Assembly (NCBI RefSeq): GCF_000423785.1
Contig: NZ_AUIQ01000015.1
Coordinates: 1-35,069, forward strand
Length of the DNA stretch: 35,069 nt
Direction: 5' to 3'
Origin: Tetragenococcus muriaticus DSM 15685
Lineage (GTDB): Bacteria; Bacillota; Bacilli; Lactobacillales; Enterococcaceae
The translations under genes and the position numbers were made by a program. Below are positions 26,406-34,688 of the stretch, one piece after another. Position 1 is the first letter of the stretch; every line of letters begins with the position of its first letter. The notes beneath the pieces were generated by a model. It did not search any database. It was not told where the DNA came from and worked only from the letters and a program-made list of their open reading frames with translations.

Positions 26406-27854
26406 TTATTCAGCTTCTTTCTCCGGATCGGTATCAGGAAAAGTGATAACAAAGCTCGTCCCTTGATTTGGCTGACTGTATACCTCAATTTTACCTTTAT
26501 GCATATGAACCAATTGTTGAACAATCGGAAGCCCTAAGCCTGATTCACCAAATTTTTTATTTTTTCTTGACGGGTCAATTTTATAGTAACGTTCAAATAT
26601 ATTATTTACTTGTTCCTCTGTCATTCCAACGCCTGTATCCGTGATAGTAACGGTTGTTTCTAAATAACCCTTTTCGATTTTTAATCGAATTTCGCCATTT
26701 TCAGTAAATTGAATAGAATTTTGAATAATATTAACGATAATTTGTACAAAACGGTCATAATCAGCAAAAATCGGCACATTTTCTGTTGTTTCTAAAACTA
26801 ATCGATCATTAGCAGCTTCTGCTTTTTGTTCCATTTGTACTAATATTGATTGTAATGCCTGTGTTCCATCAAATTTTTTTACAACTATAGAGATTTGGTT
26901 GGTTCGAATCTTTTCATAATCTAAGTTCTCATTCACTAGACGAATTAAGCGATTTGTCTCGTTTTTCATTAAACCAATCGCATTATCCTTCTGATCTTCT
27001 GGAATCGCTTGGTATTGCAGTCCCTCTAATATTCCATTAATCGTAGTTAAAGGGGTGCGCATTTCATGAGAAGCATCTGCCATGAATTGTCTACGTCGTT
27101 CTTCTTGCCGATTAACCTCTTCTTGGGATTTTTTTAACGAATCGGTCATTTTATTAAAGTCCTCAGCCAACTCATCAAATTCGTCCCGATTACGTGATGG
27201 CAATACATTATCAAAATTCCCATTGGCAATCTCTCGAGTCGCTTCTTTCATTCGATTAATCCGCCTTACTTGGATCTTAGCATATAAAAAACTGATGATT
27301 AAGGCCACAATAACAGATAAGACAAATCCCTTAAGTAAATTATTAGTAAACTCTGCCACCGAATTTTTCACATTTTGAGCAGACTGCGTCACAATTAAAG
27401 CTCCGTAAAATTCATTATCCAAATTAAAGGGAATCATTGCATAGGATGTTGCCTCCTCTTCTCCAAAAATATTCGTACTCGCTGTCACCTGCTGCTGTTG
27501 TCCCGCACGCAAATTTTCCCAATAATCATCAAATGAAAAAGTAATTGGCATTTCTGTCGAAGTAGGATAAAGAACTTCTCTATCATCTGTAATAAACGTA
27601 AAGTGAACATTTTGCTGATTCAATATGGCTTCAGAGCGATTCAGCGAATCCCGAGTTACTGATTCTAATGAATAGGTTGGTAAATTTTCATTGATTTCTT
27701 CTACCACTGCATCAGCATAACCGAAAAGTTGTTGATAGTTATTTTCTTCAATCGTTTGTTTTGTCATTTGAGTAAAAGAAATCCCTAACGTTACTAATGT
27801 TACTAGGATTACAACCCAAAAAGCTAGTAATTGTTGATATAAATAGCGCATCAT
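26406..27854 (-). CDS. Sensor histidine kinase with HAMP domain
   Basis: 482 residues. Span 1 (about 9-27), an outer sensing region of ~145 residues, span 2 (about 174-193), HAMP (RRINRMKEATREIANGNFDN), a HisKA domain with His263 in FMADASHEMRTPLTTING, and the ATPase domain with N box VQIIVNIIQNSIQFT, G1 DTGVGMTEEQ, F box FERYYKID and G2 GESGLGLPIVQQ. All key residues are present. The start ATG overlaps the stop of the response-regulator gene as ATGA, so the two are coupled. The outer region resembles a dCache/PAS-like sensor, but the signal is unknown. Confidence 0.95.
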   Translation of the reverse strand: MMRYLYQQLLAFWVVILVTLVTLGISFTQMTKQTIEENNYQQLFGYADAVVEEINENLPTYSLESVTRDSLNRSEAILNQQNVHFTFITDDREVLYPTSTEMPITFSFDDYWENLRAGQQQQVTASTNIFGEEEATSYAMIPFNLDNEFYGALIVTQSAQNVKNSVAEFTNNLLKGFVLSVIVALIISFLYAKIQVRRINRMKEATREIANGNFDNVLPSRNRDEFDELAEDFNKMTDSLKKSQEEVNRQEERRRQFMADASHEMRTPLTTINGILEGLQYQAIPEDQKDNAIGLMKNETNRLIRLVNENLDYEKIRTNQISIVVKKFDGTQALQSILVQMEQKAEAANDRLVLETTENVPIFADYDRFVQIIVNIIQNSIQFTENGEIRLKIEKGYLETTVTITDTGVGMTEEQVNNIFERYYKIDPSRKNKKFGESGLGLPIVQQLVHMHKGKIEVYSQPNQGTSFVITFPDTDPEKEAE

Positions 27855-28570
27855 TCATCCCCTGAATCATCAAACTTGTAACCAACGCCCCATACTGTTT
27901 GTATAACTTGAGGGCCGATCTTTTCAACTTTTTGGCGCAACTTTTTAATATGCGCATCCACTGTCCGCTCATCTCCAAAGTACTGATAGTCCCATACTAA
28001 TTCAAGTAATTTTTCACGAGAAAATACTTGGCGTGGTTTATTTGCTAAAGTATATAACAAGTCAAACTCTTTAGGTGTTAAGTCATTAATTTCTTTTCCA
28101 TTCAAAAAAGCTTCTCGCGTCTTTGTATTCATTTGAAAATGAGAAGTTTGCACATCAAATTCTGCATCGCTTTGTGTTGTCGTATCAGAAGACACATTTG
28201 TTAAATCACTACGACGATGAAGAGCTTTCATCCGAGCAATTAAAGTTAAGGGGCTGAAAGGTTTAGTCACATAATCATCCGCTCCAATTTCTAACCCGAT
28301 CACTTGATCACTTTCAGAATCTCTAGCTGTCAACATAATCAATGGGACTACACTTGAAACTTCACGGATTTTGCGAGCTACGACCATGCCGTCTACTTCT
28401 GGTAAATTTAAATCCAAAATAATCATATGCCATTTTTGTGGATCTTCTAAAAAAGCGTCAATTCCAGCTTGTCCATCATATTTATAAGAGACTTCCCACC
28501 CCTCATTCAAAAAAAACATTTGCATCATTTCACAAACTGACTCATTATCTTCAATCATTAATATGTTCAC
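27851..28570 (-). CDS. OmpR/PhoB-family response regulator
   Basis: 239 residues, partner of the following kinase gene. The receiver domain has ILMIEDNE, phospho-acceptor Asp53 in IILDLNLPEVDG, MLTARDSESDQ and DDYVTKPFSP; the winged helix carries LTPKEFDLLYTL, SREKLLELVW, DERTVDAHIKKLRQKVE and QTVWGVGYKF. GTG at 28570 is preferred over ATG at 28597: GAGGTGGG stands 5 bases before it and the protein then begins directly with the receiver strand. An 8-base inverted repeat flanks the probable -10 (28715-28720), suggesting that the regulator or another factor controls this operon. Confidence 0.94.
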   Translation of the reverse strand: MNILMIEDNESVCEMMQMFFLNEGWEVSYKYDGQAGIDAFLEDPQKWHMIILDLNLPEVDGMVVARKIREVSSVVPLIMLTARDSESDQVIGLEIGADDYVTKPFSPLTLIARMKALHRRSDLTNVSSDTTTQSDAEFDVQTSHFQMNTKTREAFLNGKEINDLTPKEFDLLYTLANKPRQVFSREKLLELVWDYQYFGDERTVDAHIKKLRQKVEKIGPQVIQTVWGVGYKFDDSGDE

Positions 28571-28704
28571 GTTGCCCACCTCTTGTTTTATACTCATGTT
28601 TTTCTTAGTTTCATCTACTCAAAAAAGATAATTCATAAAATAACTAAGAACTTTACTTAATCTTTTCTATTTATTTTTATTTTACCACTAAGGCAAGTTC
28701 TTTC

Positions 28705-28746
28705 TACCACAAAGATTATAGCATTTAACCTAGAAAAATTGTGGTA
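28705..28746 (-). promoter_or_regulatory. Promoter of the two-component operon with flanking dyad
   Basis: Minus strand extended -10 TGCTATAAT (28723-28715) with a poor -35. Perfect repeats TACCACAA (28705-28712) and TTGTGGTA (28739-28746) flank it 26 bases apart; a further TACCAC occurs at 28684-28689. Confidence 0.55.
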
Positions 28747-28923
28747 AATTTTAGCTACTCTTTTATTAGTATACTCCAAATTAAATAATGCACCAACCGA
28801 TTATTTAATTCTTTGAGAAACCTTTGTATTTTATTTGTTTAATAATTGTATTGAAAGTATGATTTTTTTCATCCTTATCTTTTGCTCCTACATCGCTTTT
28901 TTTTCTCTTCTATTAATAAAATA

Positions 28924-28960
28924 TGATATAATTAAACTAGCAAATATGAAAGCGCTACAA
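28924..28960 (+). promoter_or_regulatory. Extended -10 and cre-like site before the 157-residue gene
   Basis: TGATATAAT (28924-28932), then TGAAAGCGCTACAA (28947-28960), one mismatch from the CcpA cre consensus. Its place just after the expected start site would fit repression by roadblock. Confidence 0.5.
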
Positions 28961-28984
28961 AATTTAGATTTGGAGGTGCTAATA

Positions 28985-29458
28985 GTGAACCAAAAGCAAG
29001 CTGCTTTGTTTTTATACCTCTTGGAAGATTTAGTTTTTGACAGAGATTTTCTTCTTCAGCAAAGTGTAGTATTTGAAGTTAACGGACGTTTAATTACTGG
29101 TGAATTTTTCTCTGAAGAATCTTTTTTTGCCCCTTTTATAAGTCCAGAAGATCAATACGCTTTCAAGGAATCATTTGTCAGTAGAACAATGCCTTATAAT
29201 GGCGTGACCGATTACAATAAGCCCCAAATTCAAAACGATTTACAAAAAGACTTGCCCTCAACCTTTGAAAAAATGAAATCTTTTATTTTAGACCATAAAA
29301 AGTACCCCGAATTAGAAAAATTGAGAACAACTATCGCTGACGACGCTGTTATCCAAAAGGTACAATTTTTAGAGCTCACGGATCAAACGTTCCCTTTCTT
29401 CATTTTTCCAAAAGAGTCAACCTTCGAACCTGTTTCTTTGCTGTTTGAGCTTTATTAA
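28985..29458 (+). CDS. Uncharacterised cytoplasmic protein (157 residues)
   Basis: The frame is open from 28835, but the first 50 codons include the promoter and have no ribosome site; GTG at 28985 follows TTTGGAGGTG by 5-6 bases and is the likely start. The protein begins MNQKQAALFLYLLEDLVFD, has an acidic aromatic-rich middle (TGEFFSEESFFAPFISPEDQ), a helical stretch with FEKMKSFILDHKKYPELEK, and ends PVSLLFELY. There are no membrane spans and no motif I recognise. It is single and divergent from the two-component operon, with a terminator after it. The cre-like site suggests control by carbon source. Confidence 0.7.
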   Translation: MNQKQAALFLYLLEDLVFDRDFLLQQSVVFEVNGRLITGEFFSEESFFAPFISPEDQYAFKESFVSRTMPYNGVTDYNKPQIQNDLQKDLPSTFEKMKSFILDHKKYPELEKLRTTIADDAVIQKVQFLELTDQTFPFFIFPKESTFEPVSLLFELY

Positions 29459-29520
29459 GGCGATAGTAAAGATTACTTTGATTTCGACCCAGTTTTAAAC
29501 TTAAGTAGTCCAGCGAAAGC

Positions 29521-29565
29521 AAAAATACCCAAATCCTTTTTCAATTAGGATTTGGGTATTTTTTG
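29521..29565. terminator. Bidirectional terminator
   Basis: Arms AAAAATACCCAAATCC (29521-29536) and GGATTTGGGTATTTTT (29548-29563), perfect, with A and T tracts on both sides. It serves the 157-residue gene on the plus strand and ssrA on the minus strand. Confidence 0.9.
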
Positions 29566-29586
29566 CAAAGCTCTGAAATCTCCATA

Positions 29587-29948
29587 TGGAGACGGCGGGA
29601 GTTGAACCCGCGTCCAGACATATCGCCGCTTGAATATCTACACTCATAGTCACATAAATTTAAATTCGCTTTATAAACCGCTATGCGACAAGCCGTTTAT
29701 AAAGCTAGTCTGATCATCTCTTCATTGACTTCCAGACGGAAAGTCAATGCGTATCCCACTAAAGTTGAGACCCTGATTCGACACATGGGCGATGCCGAGA
29801 GGATCTACGCTAGCTGTTTTTACGCAGCTAAAGCGTAAGAATTGTTATTGTTTTTAGCAGTTATATTTAACTGAGCGTTTTTACGTAGACGCAACCTACG
29901 AAATGCAATTCAAGCTCGATCTATGCCTGTCGAATCCGTAACGTCCCC
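29587..29948 (-). ncRNA. ssrA: tmRNA (ssrA)
   Basis: The minus strand begins GGGGACGTTACGGATTCGAC and ends GGGTTCAACTCCCGCCGTCTCC plus an A, forming the tRNA-like acceptor (GGGGACG with CGTCTCC, one G-U) and T arm. The internal reading frame gives the proteolysis tag AKNNNNSYALAA followed by TAA. This tag is of the Lactobacillales kind (E. faecalis, from memory, AKNENNSYALAA). About 362 bases. CCA is not encoded. tmRNA with SmpB frees stalled ribosomes and tags their products for degradation. Confidence 0.97.
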
Positions 29949-29977
29949 TTAATTAAAGGGCTCTATAACCAATGACT

Positions 29978-30005
29978 ATTTTATCATAATTTGTATTTTT
30001 TTCAA
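29978..30005 (-). promoter_or_regulatory. ssrA promoter
   Basis: Minus strand TTGAAA (30005-30000), a 16-base spacer and extended -10 TGATAAAAT (29986-29978), about 25-30 bases before the mature 5' end. Confidence 0.75.
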
Positions 30006-30276
30006 GTAATTCGTCTCTTTTCGAAAGTAAATACAATTTCACTTTTCATTTATAAAAAACAGAGGACAAAATTTATCCTATGATAAAAAAGGAGACAGCC
30101 AGGATAAATCTGTGCTCTGAGCTCCTTTCAGATCATAGGTTTCTATAAAGTTATGCATAAGTCATTTTCTCTTATACAGCTTTTGTGTGTAATATAACTT
30201 ATTTAATTTGTAATAAAAACCAATCTCTTTGTAATCCATGCCTATGTTATTATTTAAATTAGAGGGGGACGAGTAC
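30006..30276. other. Gene-free stretch with interleaved dyads
   Basis: No gene of normal size. Its main content is the two-stem structure at 30054-30139, listed separately. The stretch 30140-30240 is AT-rich, with weak promoter-like boxes on both strands and nothing further that I can support. Confidence 0.6.
30054..30139 (-). ncRNA. Candidate structured RNA end: terminator plus interleaved second stem
   Basis: On the minus strand, stem P2 pairs 30119-30102 with 30078-30060 (CAGAG / CTCTG, ACA / TGT, ATTTATCC / GGATAAAT) and runs into TTTTTTATAAA, an intrinsic terminator. Stem P1 pairs 30139-30132 with 30084-30077 (CCTATGAT / ATCATAGG) and AAAGGAG (30128-30122) with CTCCTTT (30094-30088). 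The strand order P1-P2-P1-P2 means the stems exclude each other or form a pseudoknot; they share the two bases at 30077-30078. No gene on this strand lies within range upstream, so it would end a small RNA. Confidence 0.5.
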
Positions 30277-30342
30277 ATGGAAGATATTTTCTTTGCACCA
30301 TTCGATTGGTTATATCGTCAAATCTCTGGTGGCAGTTATTGA
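30277..30342 (+). CDS. Possible 21-residue peptide
   Basis: ATG preceded by AGAGGGGGACGAG, and by an extended -10 (TGTTATTAT, 30245-30253). The peptide starts MEDIFFAPFDWL and ends ISGGSY; it is amphipathic rather than a clear membrane span, and I recognise no family. Followed by a large nested hairpin and T run, so the whole may be one short RNA of about 250 bases carrying a peptide, comparable in layout to type I toxin or regulatory-peptide RNAs. No function assigned. Confidence 0.35.
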   Translation: MEDIFFAPFDWLYRQISGGSY

Positions 30343-30363
30343 ATAACCGCTCGAAAAAATATT

Positions 30364-30511
30364 AAAAAGAGTCTGGATTAAAAATTTCAACAATAATCGT
30401 TCATAAATTATCTTTTATCATTCTATTAGATTTTATATCATAAAAGTTCCAAATCTAGGAAAGATAACTTATTAAACACCATTGCTGAAAAATAACAATC
30501 CAGGCTTTTTT
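30364..30511 (+). ncRNA. Nested hairpin region ending in a T run
   Basis: Three nested stems: AAAAAGAGTCTGGATT (30364-30379) with AATCCAGGCTTTTTT (30497-30511, one bulge); TTATCTTT (30408-30415) with AAAGATAA (30460-30467); TAGATTT (30427-30433) with AAATCTA (30451-30457). The outer arm ends in six T residues, so it can terminate a plus-strand RNA just before the convergent gene. Confidence 0.5.
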
Positions 30512-30514
30512 CAT

Positions 30515-30982
30515 TCAAAATACGTTGACTAATTTTTCACAATAAGCTTCAAGGTAGTTTTGATCCGTTTGATTATAACGATTTAGTTCTTGGCTATCGA
30601 TATCAAGAACTCCAAGTAACCTCCCATCCTTTATCATAGGCACTACAATTTCGGATAAAGCCTCGGAATCACAAGAGATATAATTTTTATGTTCTTTGAC
30701 ATTTCCTACAATGACTGTTTGCTTTTCAGCAGCAGCTTCACCACAAACCCCGTTGCCTAGTTGAATTCGCGTGCAGGAAACCTTCCCCTGAAAAGGGCCT
30801 AATATTAACTCATTTTCATTAAACAAATAAAATCCAGCAAATATCGTTTTCGGAAGAGTCATATTTAATAGAGCCGTAGCATTAGCTAAAGTGGCTAACC
30901 AATGCGTTTCATCTTTTAACAGCTCTTCTTGTTGTGATAGCATCATTTCATATGACTTTTGTTTTTCTTCTTTATTTTCCAT
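30515..30982 (-). CDS. msrC: Free methionine-(R)-sulfoxide reductase (GAF domain)
   Basis: 155 residues, a single GAF domain. The enzyme reduces free methionine-R-sulfoxide with thioredoxin-like donors. Cys70, Cys80 and Cys104 (SCTRIQLGNGVCGEAA, YISCDSEALSEIVVPM) match the three catalytic and resolving cysteines of E. coli fRMsr in spacing (10 and 24). The C-terminal GVLDIDSQELNRY is also typical. ATG at 30982 follows AAAGGAG by 10 bases. It lies 21 bases after the DUF711 gene on the same strand and is likely co-transcribed with it. Confidence 0.95.
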   Translation of the reverse strand: MENKEEKQKSYEMMLSQQEELLKDETHWLATLANATALLNMTLPKTIFAGFYLFNENELILGPFQGKVSCTRIQLGNGVCGEAAAEKQTVIVGNVKEHKNYISCDSEALSEIVVPMIKDGRLLGVLDIDSQELNRYNQTDQNYLEAYCEKLVNVF

Positions 30983-31003
30983 AAACTATCTTTCTCCTTT
31001 ATT

Positions 31004-32353
31004 TTAATTCCTAAAAGAATGTAATGGCGCGGGAATACTACCACCGCGCTGTATAAATTCAGCAGAACTAGCATCGTTAATTTTCATTACTGGAGCTGAT
31101 CCTAGCAAACCTCCAAATTCAATATGATCGCCAATGTGTTTACCTTTAGCCGGGATAATGCGTACGGCTGTTGTTTTATGATTAATAACGCCAATAGCTG
31201 CTTCGTCTGCAATCATTCCACTGATCGACTCCGCAGATGTATCCCCTGGGATTGCTACCATATCTAGACCAACAGAACAAATAGCTGTCATAGCTTCAAG
31301 TTTTTCTAAATTTAAACTTCCTGCTTTCACACCATCAATCATTCCGGCGTCTTCGGATACAGGAATGAAGGCTCCTGATAAGCCTCCTACATGATTACAG
31401 GCCATAACGCCACCTTTTTTCACAGCGTCATTTAATAAAGCAAGCGCAGCAGTTGTTCCATGCGTTCCTACCGTCTCTAATCCCATTTCTTCTAAAATTT
31501 CGGCTACGCTATCTCCAACAGCTGGAGTAGGCGCTAACGAAAGATCGACGATACCAAATGAAACCCCTAACCGCTTAGAGGCTTCTTGTCCTACTAATTG
31601 ACCCATACGAGTAATTTTGAAAGCTGTCTTTTTTACAGTTTCAGCTACTACATCAAAAGGTTCACCTTTCACTTTTTCTAACGCTCGTTTCATTACACCA
31701 GGACCGCTCACTCCTACATTAATAACAACGTCTTCCTCGCCAAAACCATGAAAAGCACCGGCCATAAATGGATTATCTTCAACTGCGTTTGCAAATACTA
31801 CAAGTTTAGCACAACCTAAGTCAGATTTTTCCGCAGTTTGTTTAATCACATCCCCCATCGTTTGCACAGCATTCATATTAATTCCAGCTTTCGTTGAACC
31901 AATATTTACGGAAGAACAAACATAATCCGTTTCAGCTAACGCTTGTGGGATAGATTCAATGAAGGCTAATTCTGATCCCTGAAACCCTTTTTCCACTAGA
32001 GCACTATATCCTCCAATAAAATCTACGCCTACTTCTTTAGCTGCACGATCTAAAGCTCGAGCGTATTTAATACAATCAGCACTTGTTGCTTTAGCAGCAG
32101 AAGCAATGGTAGCAATAGGTGTAATAGAAATCCGCTTATTAATAATCGGGATGCCATATTCTGTTGCGATTTGCTCACCAACACTTACTAAGTTTTTAGC
32201 ACAACGAGTAATTTTTTGATAAATTTTTTCACAAGCTATCTCAACATCCGCATCAATACAATCTAACAAAGAAATACCCATTGTAATTGTCCGAATATCT
32301 AGGTTATCTTCTTCTATCATTCGAATGGTTTCAAGGATTTGCTTGGTTTCCAT
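31004..32353 (-). CDS. PFL family protein (DUF711/UPF0210)
   Basis: 449 residues, the usual length of this widespread but uncharacterised family, whose structure resembles glycyl-radical enzymes without the radical glycine motif. Typical stretches are [16 protein letters not shown] near the start, [56 protein letters not shown] and the end [16 protein letters not shown] at 32353 follows ATAGGAGATAG. The ACT-domain gene stands 10 bases upstream; the two are adjacent in many Firmicutes and the ACT protein may sense an amino acid for it. Confidence 0.95.
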   Translation of the reverse strand: METKQILETIRMIEEDNLDIRTITMGISLLDCIDADVEIACEKIYQKITRCAKNLVSVGEQIATEYGIPIINKRISITPIATIASAAKATSADCIKYARALDRAAKEVGVDFIGGYSALVEKGFQGSELAFIESIPQALAETDYVCSSVNIGSTKAGINMNAVQTMGDVIKQTAEKSDLGCAKLVVFANAVEDNPFMAGAFHGFGEEDVVINVGVSGPGVMKRALEKVKGEPFDVVAETVKKTAFKITRMGQLVGQEASKRLGVSFGIVDLSLAPTPAVGDSVAEILEEMGLETVGTHGTTAALALLNDAVKKGGVMACNHVGGLSGAFIPVSEDAGMIDGVKAGSLNLEKLEAMTAICSVGLDMVAIPGDTSAESISGMIADEAAIGVINHKTTAVRIIPAKGKHIGDHIEFGGLLGSAPVMKINDASSAEFIQRGGSIPAPLHSFRN

Positions 32354-32363
32354 ACTCTATCTC

Positions 32364-32633
32364 CTATCCTAACTTATGCATCGCATTAAAAATTTCTTCA
32401 TTTTGGATGCTAATTTTTATTCCTAATTGTTGACCTGCTTTGTCTAATTCGTCTCGAATAGACTCAAAATTAACTTGTTTATCCATTTCTAAAATCATCA
32501 TCATTGTAAAGTAATCTTGCATAATTGTTTGTGTAATATCTACAATATTTATATTTAACGCAGCCAAGTGTTGGCTTACATGTGCCACGATACCTACTTT
32601 ATCTTTGCCAATTACAGTTAAAACTGCCCGCAT
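32364..32633 (-). CDS. ACT domain-containing protein (UPF0237)
   Basis: 89 residues, one ACT fold of the glycine-cleavage-repressor-like type: MRAVLTVIGKDKVGIVAHVS with the ligand-site Gly, HLAALNINIVDITQTIMQDYFTMMM-like beta region, and a helical end. Such small proteins bind amino acids and are nearly always encoded before a DUF711 gene, as here (10-base gap). ATG at 32633 follows AAGGGAGG by 8 bases. Confidence 0.95.
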   Translation of the reverse strand: MRAVLTVIGKDKVGIVAHVSQHLAALNINIVDITQTIMQDYFTMMMILEMDKQVNFESIRDELDKAGQQLGIKISIQNEEIFNAMHKLG

Positions 32634-32744
32634 GTTTATTCCTCCCTTATATCTCCTTTATTGTAACATAAGTGAAATTTCCTAAACTGTATTTTATCAT
32701 AAGAAACTTTCATTTTTACACCTATTTAAAAATACTGAGATATA

Positions 32745-32794
32745 AACAAAAAGATAATTGCCACATAAGCTTTTCCACTTATACGGCAATTATC
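32745..32794 (-). terminator. uspA terminator
   Basis: Arms 32794-32778 and 32769-32753 (GATAATTGCC and ATAAG blocks pair, two mismatches), an 8-base loop, then TTTTTGTTT on the minus strand. Confidence 0.85.
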
Positions 32795-32813
32795 CACACA
32801 TTTATTTAAATTA

Positions 32814-33248
32814 TTATCTAATAACCATTACGTTACAAGGCGCATGATTTACTACAAAAGCCGTTGTAGAACCAACTAAAGCTTGAGCGATAGCCCCTTT
32901 ACCCGTTGAGCCTATAACAATTAAATCAATTTCGTGCTCTTTCGATAAATCCATGGCAATCATTTCTTTAGGGGAACCAATTTCTACAATACGCTCAATA
33001 CTTTTTACTCCCGCTTGTTCAGCAATTTTTATTTTCTCATCCATATCTTCTTCAATGCTTTGTTGCTCATCTTTTAATAACCGCGAAAAAGCATAAGCAC
33101 TAGTGGTCAGTTCAACATCATTGATAATCCAAGCCAAAAAAACAGTCGCATCATTTCGTTTGGCGATTTCGATTGCCTCATTAAAAGCCTTCTCTGATTT
33201 TTCCGATCCGTCAATAGCAACTAAAATTCGTTTGTAAGTATCCAGCAT
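32814..33248 (-). CDS. Universal stress protein, UspA family
   Basis: 144 residues, a single Usp domain. It starts YKRILVAIDGSEKSEKAFNEA with the nucleotide-site Asp, and has the ATP-binding loop IVIGSTGKGAIAQALVGSTT (G-x2-G-x9-G-S/T pattern) followed by FVVNHAPCNVMVIR. It is therefore of the ATP-binding type. ATG at 33248 follows AAGGAGG by 8 bases, and an extended -10 TGATATAAT (33281-33273) lies just upstream. Single gene with its own terminator, divergent from rimM. Likely stress-related; specific role unknown. Confidence 0.95.
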   Translation of the reverse strand: MLDTYKRILVAIDGSEKSEKAFNEAIEIAKRNDATVFLAWIINDVELTTSAYAFSRLLKDEQQSIEEDMDEKIKIAEQAGVKSIERIVEIGSPKEMIAMDLSKEHEIDLIVIGSTGKGAIAQALVGSTTAFVVNHAPCNVMVIR

Positions 33249-33352
33249 TGTAAACGCCTCCTTCTTTTCTTTATTATATCATTACTGCAAATAATTACCA
33301 TAGTATTTTATTATACATGTCAGCAAATCTAGCTTTCAGCAGCTGAGCATGC

Positions 33353-33358
33353 TAAAAT
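33353..33358 (+). promoter_or_regulatory. Probable rimM-trmD extended -10
   Basis: TGCTAAAAT ending at 33358, about 32 bases before the start; weak -35 (TAGCTT at 17 bases). Confidence 0.4.
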
Positions 33359-33390
33359 AAATAAGACTATATACGAAACGAGGGAGCCTA

Positions 33391-33915
33391 TTGGTTGAAT
33401 ATTTAGAAGTAGGAAAAATTGTAAATACACAAGGAATTAAAGGGGAAGTCCGTGTGATGTCGTTAACGGATGCCCCTGAAGAACGTTATCACAAAGGAGC
33501 AAAGTTGACTGTTTTTCTTAAGGATCAAGAACCTATTGAACTAACAGTCGCAAGCCACCGAAAACATAAAAATTTCGACTTACTGTCTTTTGAAGGTTAT
33601 CCTTCTATCAACGACGTTGAAGTTTTTCGTGATAGTATATTAATGGTGCCCAAAACTGAACTTTCAAAGGTAAATGAAGATGAATATTATTACTATGAAA
33701 TCATAGGTTTAAGTATTTATGAAGAAAACGGAGAAAAATTAGGGGAAGTAAAAGAAATTCTTTCCCCTGGAGCAAACGATGTTTGGGTAATTCAAAGACA
33801 GGGGAAAGCAGATGCTTTAATTCCTTTTATTTCTTCTGTAGTAAAAAAAATTGACCTAGAGAATCAAAAAGCTTATGTTGAAATTCCAGAAGGGTTGTTA
33901 GACGATGAAAATTGA
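33391..33915 (+). CDS. rimM: Ribosome maturation factor RimM
   Basis: 174 residues. It assists late assembly of the 30S subunit head through S19. The N-terminal RimM domain reads [20 protein letters not shown] and ends at about residue 90; the PRC-barrel follows with [33 protein letters not shown] and [14 protein letters not shown]. The start is TTG at 33391 with AGGGAG 4 bases before it; no ATG is available. It overlaps trmD by 11 bases. The common neighbour rpsP is absent upstream, where uspA lies divergent. Confidence 0.96.
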   Translation: MVEYLEVGKIVNTQGIKGEVRVMSLTDAPEERYHKGAKLTVFLKDQEPIELTVASHRKHKNFDLLSFEGYPSINDVEVFRDSILMVPKTELSKVNEDEYYYYEIIGLSIYEENGEKLGEVKEILSPGANDVWVIQRQGKADALIPFISSVVKKIDLENQKAYVEIPEGLLDDEN

Positions 33916-34639
33916 TGTATTAACGCTATTTCCAAAAATGTTTGAAGGACCTATGGGAGAATCGATGATTGGCAAGGCTCAAGAAAATGGACACTTGGAA
34001 ATCAACATATCGAACTTTCGAGATTACTCAGCAAATAAACATCATACGGTAGATGATTATCCCTACGGTGGAGGAGCGGGCATGCTTTTAAAAGTACAGC
34101 CTATTTATGATAACTTGCAATCCATAAAAAAATCGTCACCTGACACTAAAAAAAGAGTCGTTTTGTTAGACCCTGCAGGAACTCCATTTAATCAAAAAAT
34201 GGCAGAAGACTTTGCGCAAGAAGAGCATCTGGTTTTCATCTGTGGACATTATGAAGGTTATGATGAACGTATTCGCTCTCTAGTAACAGATGAAGTTTCG
34301 ATTGGCGACTATGTGCTAACTGGTGGAGAATTAGGTGCAATGGTAATGATCGATGCCACTGTTCGATTATTGCCAGAAGTATTAGGCAATGAGCTTTCAG
34401 CAAAAACAGATTCCCATTCAACAGGTTTGTTGGAACATCCACAATATACAAGGCCCGCTGTTTTTAATGAAATGGAAGTTCCCGAGGTTTTGAAAAATGG
34501 AAATCATAAGTTAATTGAACGTTGGCAGTTAAAAGAAGCTTTACGACGTACATGGATACGTAGGCCCGATATGTTAGAAAGCATAGAATTAACAGATGAA
34601 ATGAACACACTTTTGAAAGAAATTAAGCACGAACGATAA
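33905..34639 (+). CDS. trmD: tRNA (guanine-N1-)-methyltransferase TrmD
   Basis: 244 residues. A SPOUT-class enzyme that methylates G37 of tRNAs reading CNN and GGG-type codons and prevents frameshifting. [20 protein letters not shown] starts it; the trefoil knot and SAM site are seen in [26 protein letters not shown] and [19 protein letters not shown], and the C-terminal domain in [11 protein letters not shown] and [15 protein letters not shown]. Start ATG lies inside the end of rimM. The usual downstream rplS is not here; an AbrB-family fragment follows instead. Confidence 0.98.
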   Translation: MKIDVLTLFPKMFEGPMGESMIGKAQENGHLEINISNFRDYSANKHHTVDDYPYGGGAGMLLKVQPIYDNLQSIKKSSPDTKKRVVLLDPAGTPFNQKMAEDFAQEEHLVFICGHYEGYDERIRSLVTDEVSIGDYVLTGGELGAMVMIDATVRLLPEVLGNELSAKTDSHSTGLLEHPQYTRPAVFNEMEVPEVLKNGNHKLIERWQLKEALRRTWIRRPDMLESIELTDEMNTLLKEIKHER

Positions 34640-34688
34640 GGAAGCAGTAGCTGTAGTAAACTTGTTTTTATTGATGGAGGTTATTCTA

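Noticed and set aside
30054-30139. CRISPR repeat or T-box leader
   Set aside because: There is no repeat-spacer pattern and no T-box sequence (AGGGTGGNACCGCG); the stems are better read as a terminator with an interleaved stem.
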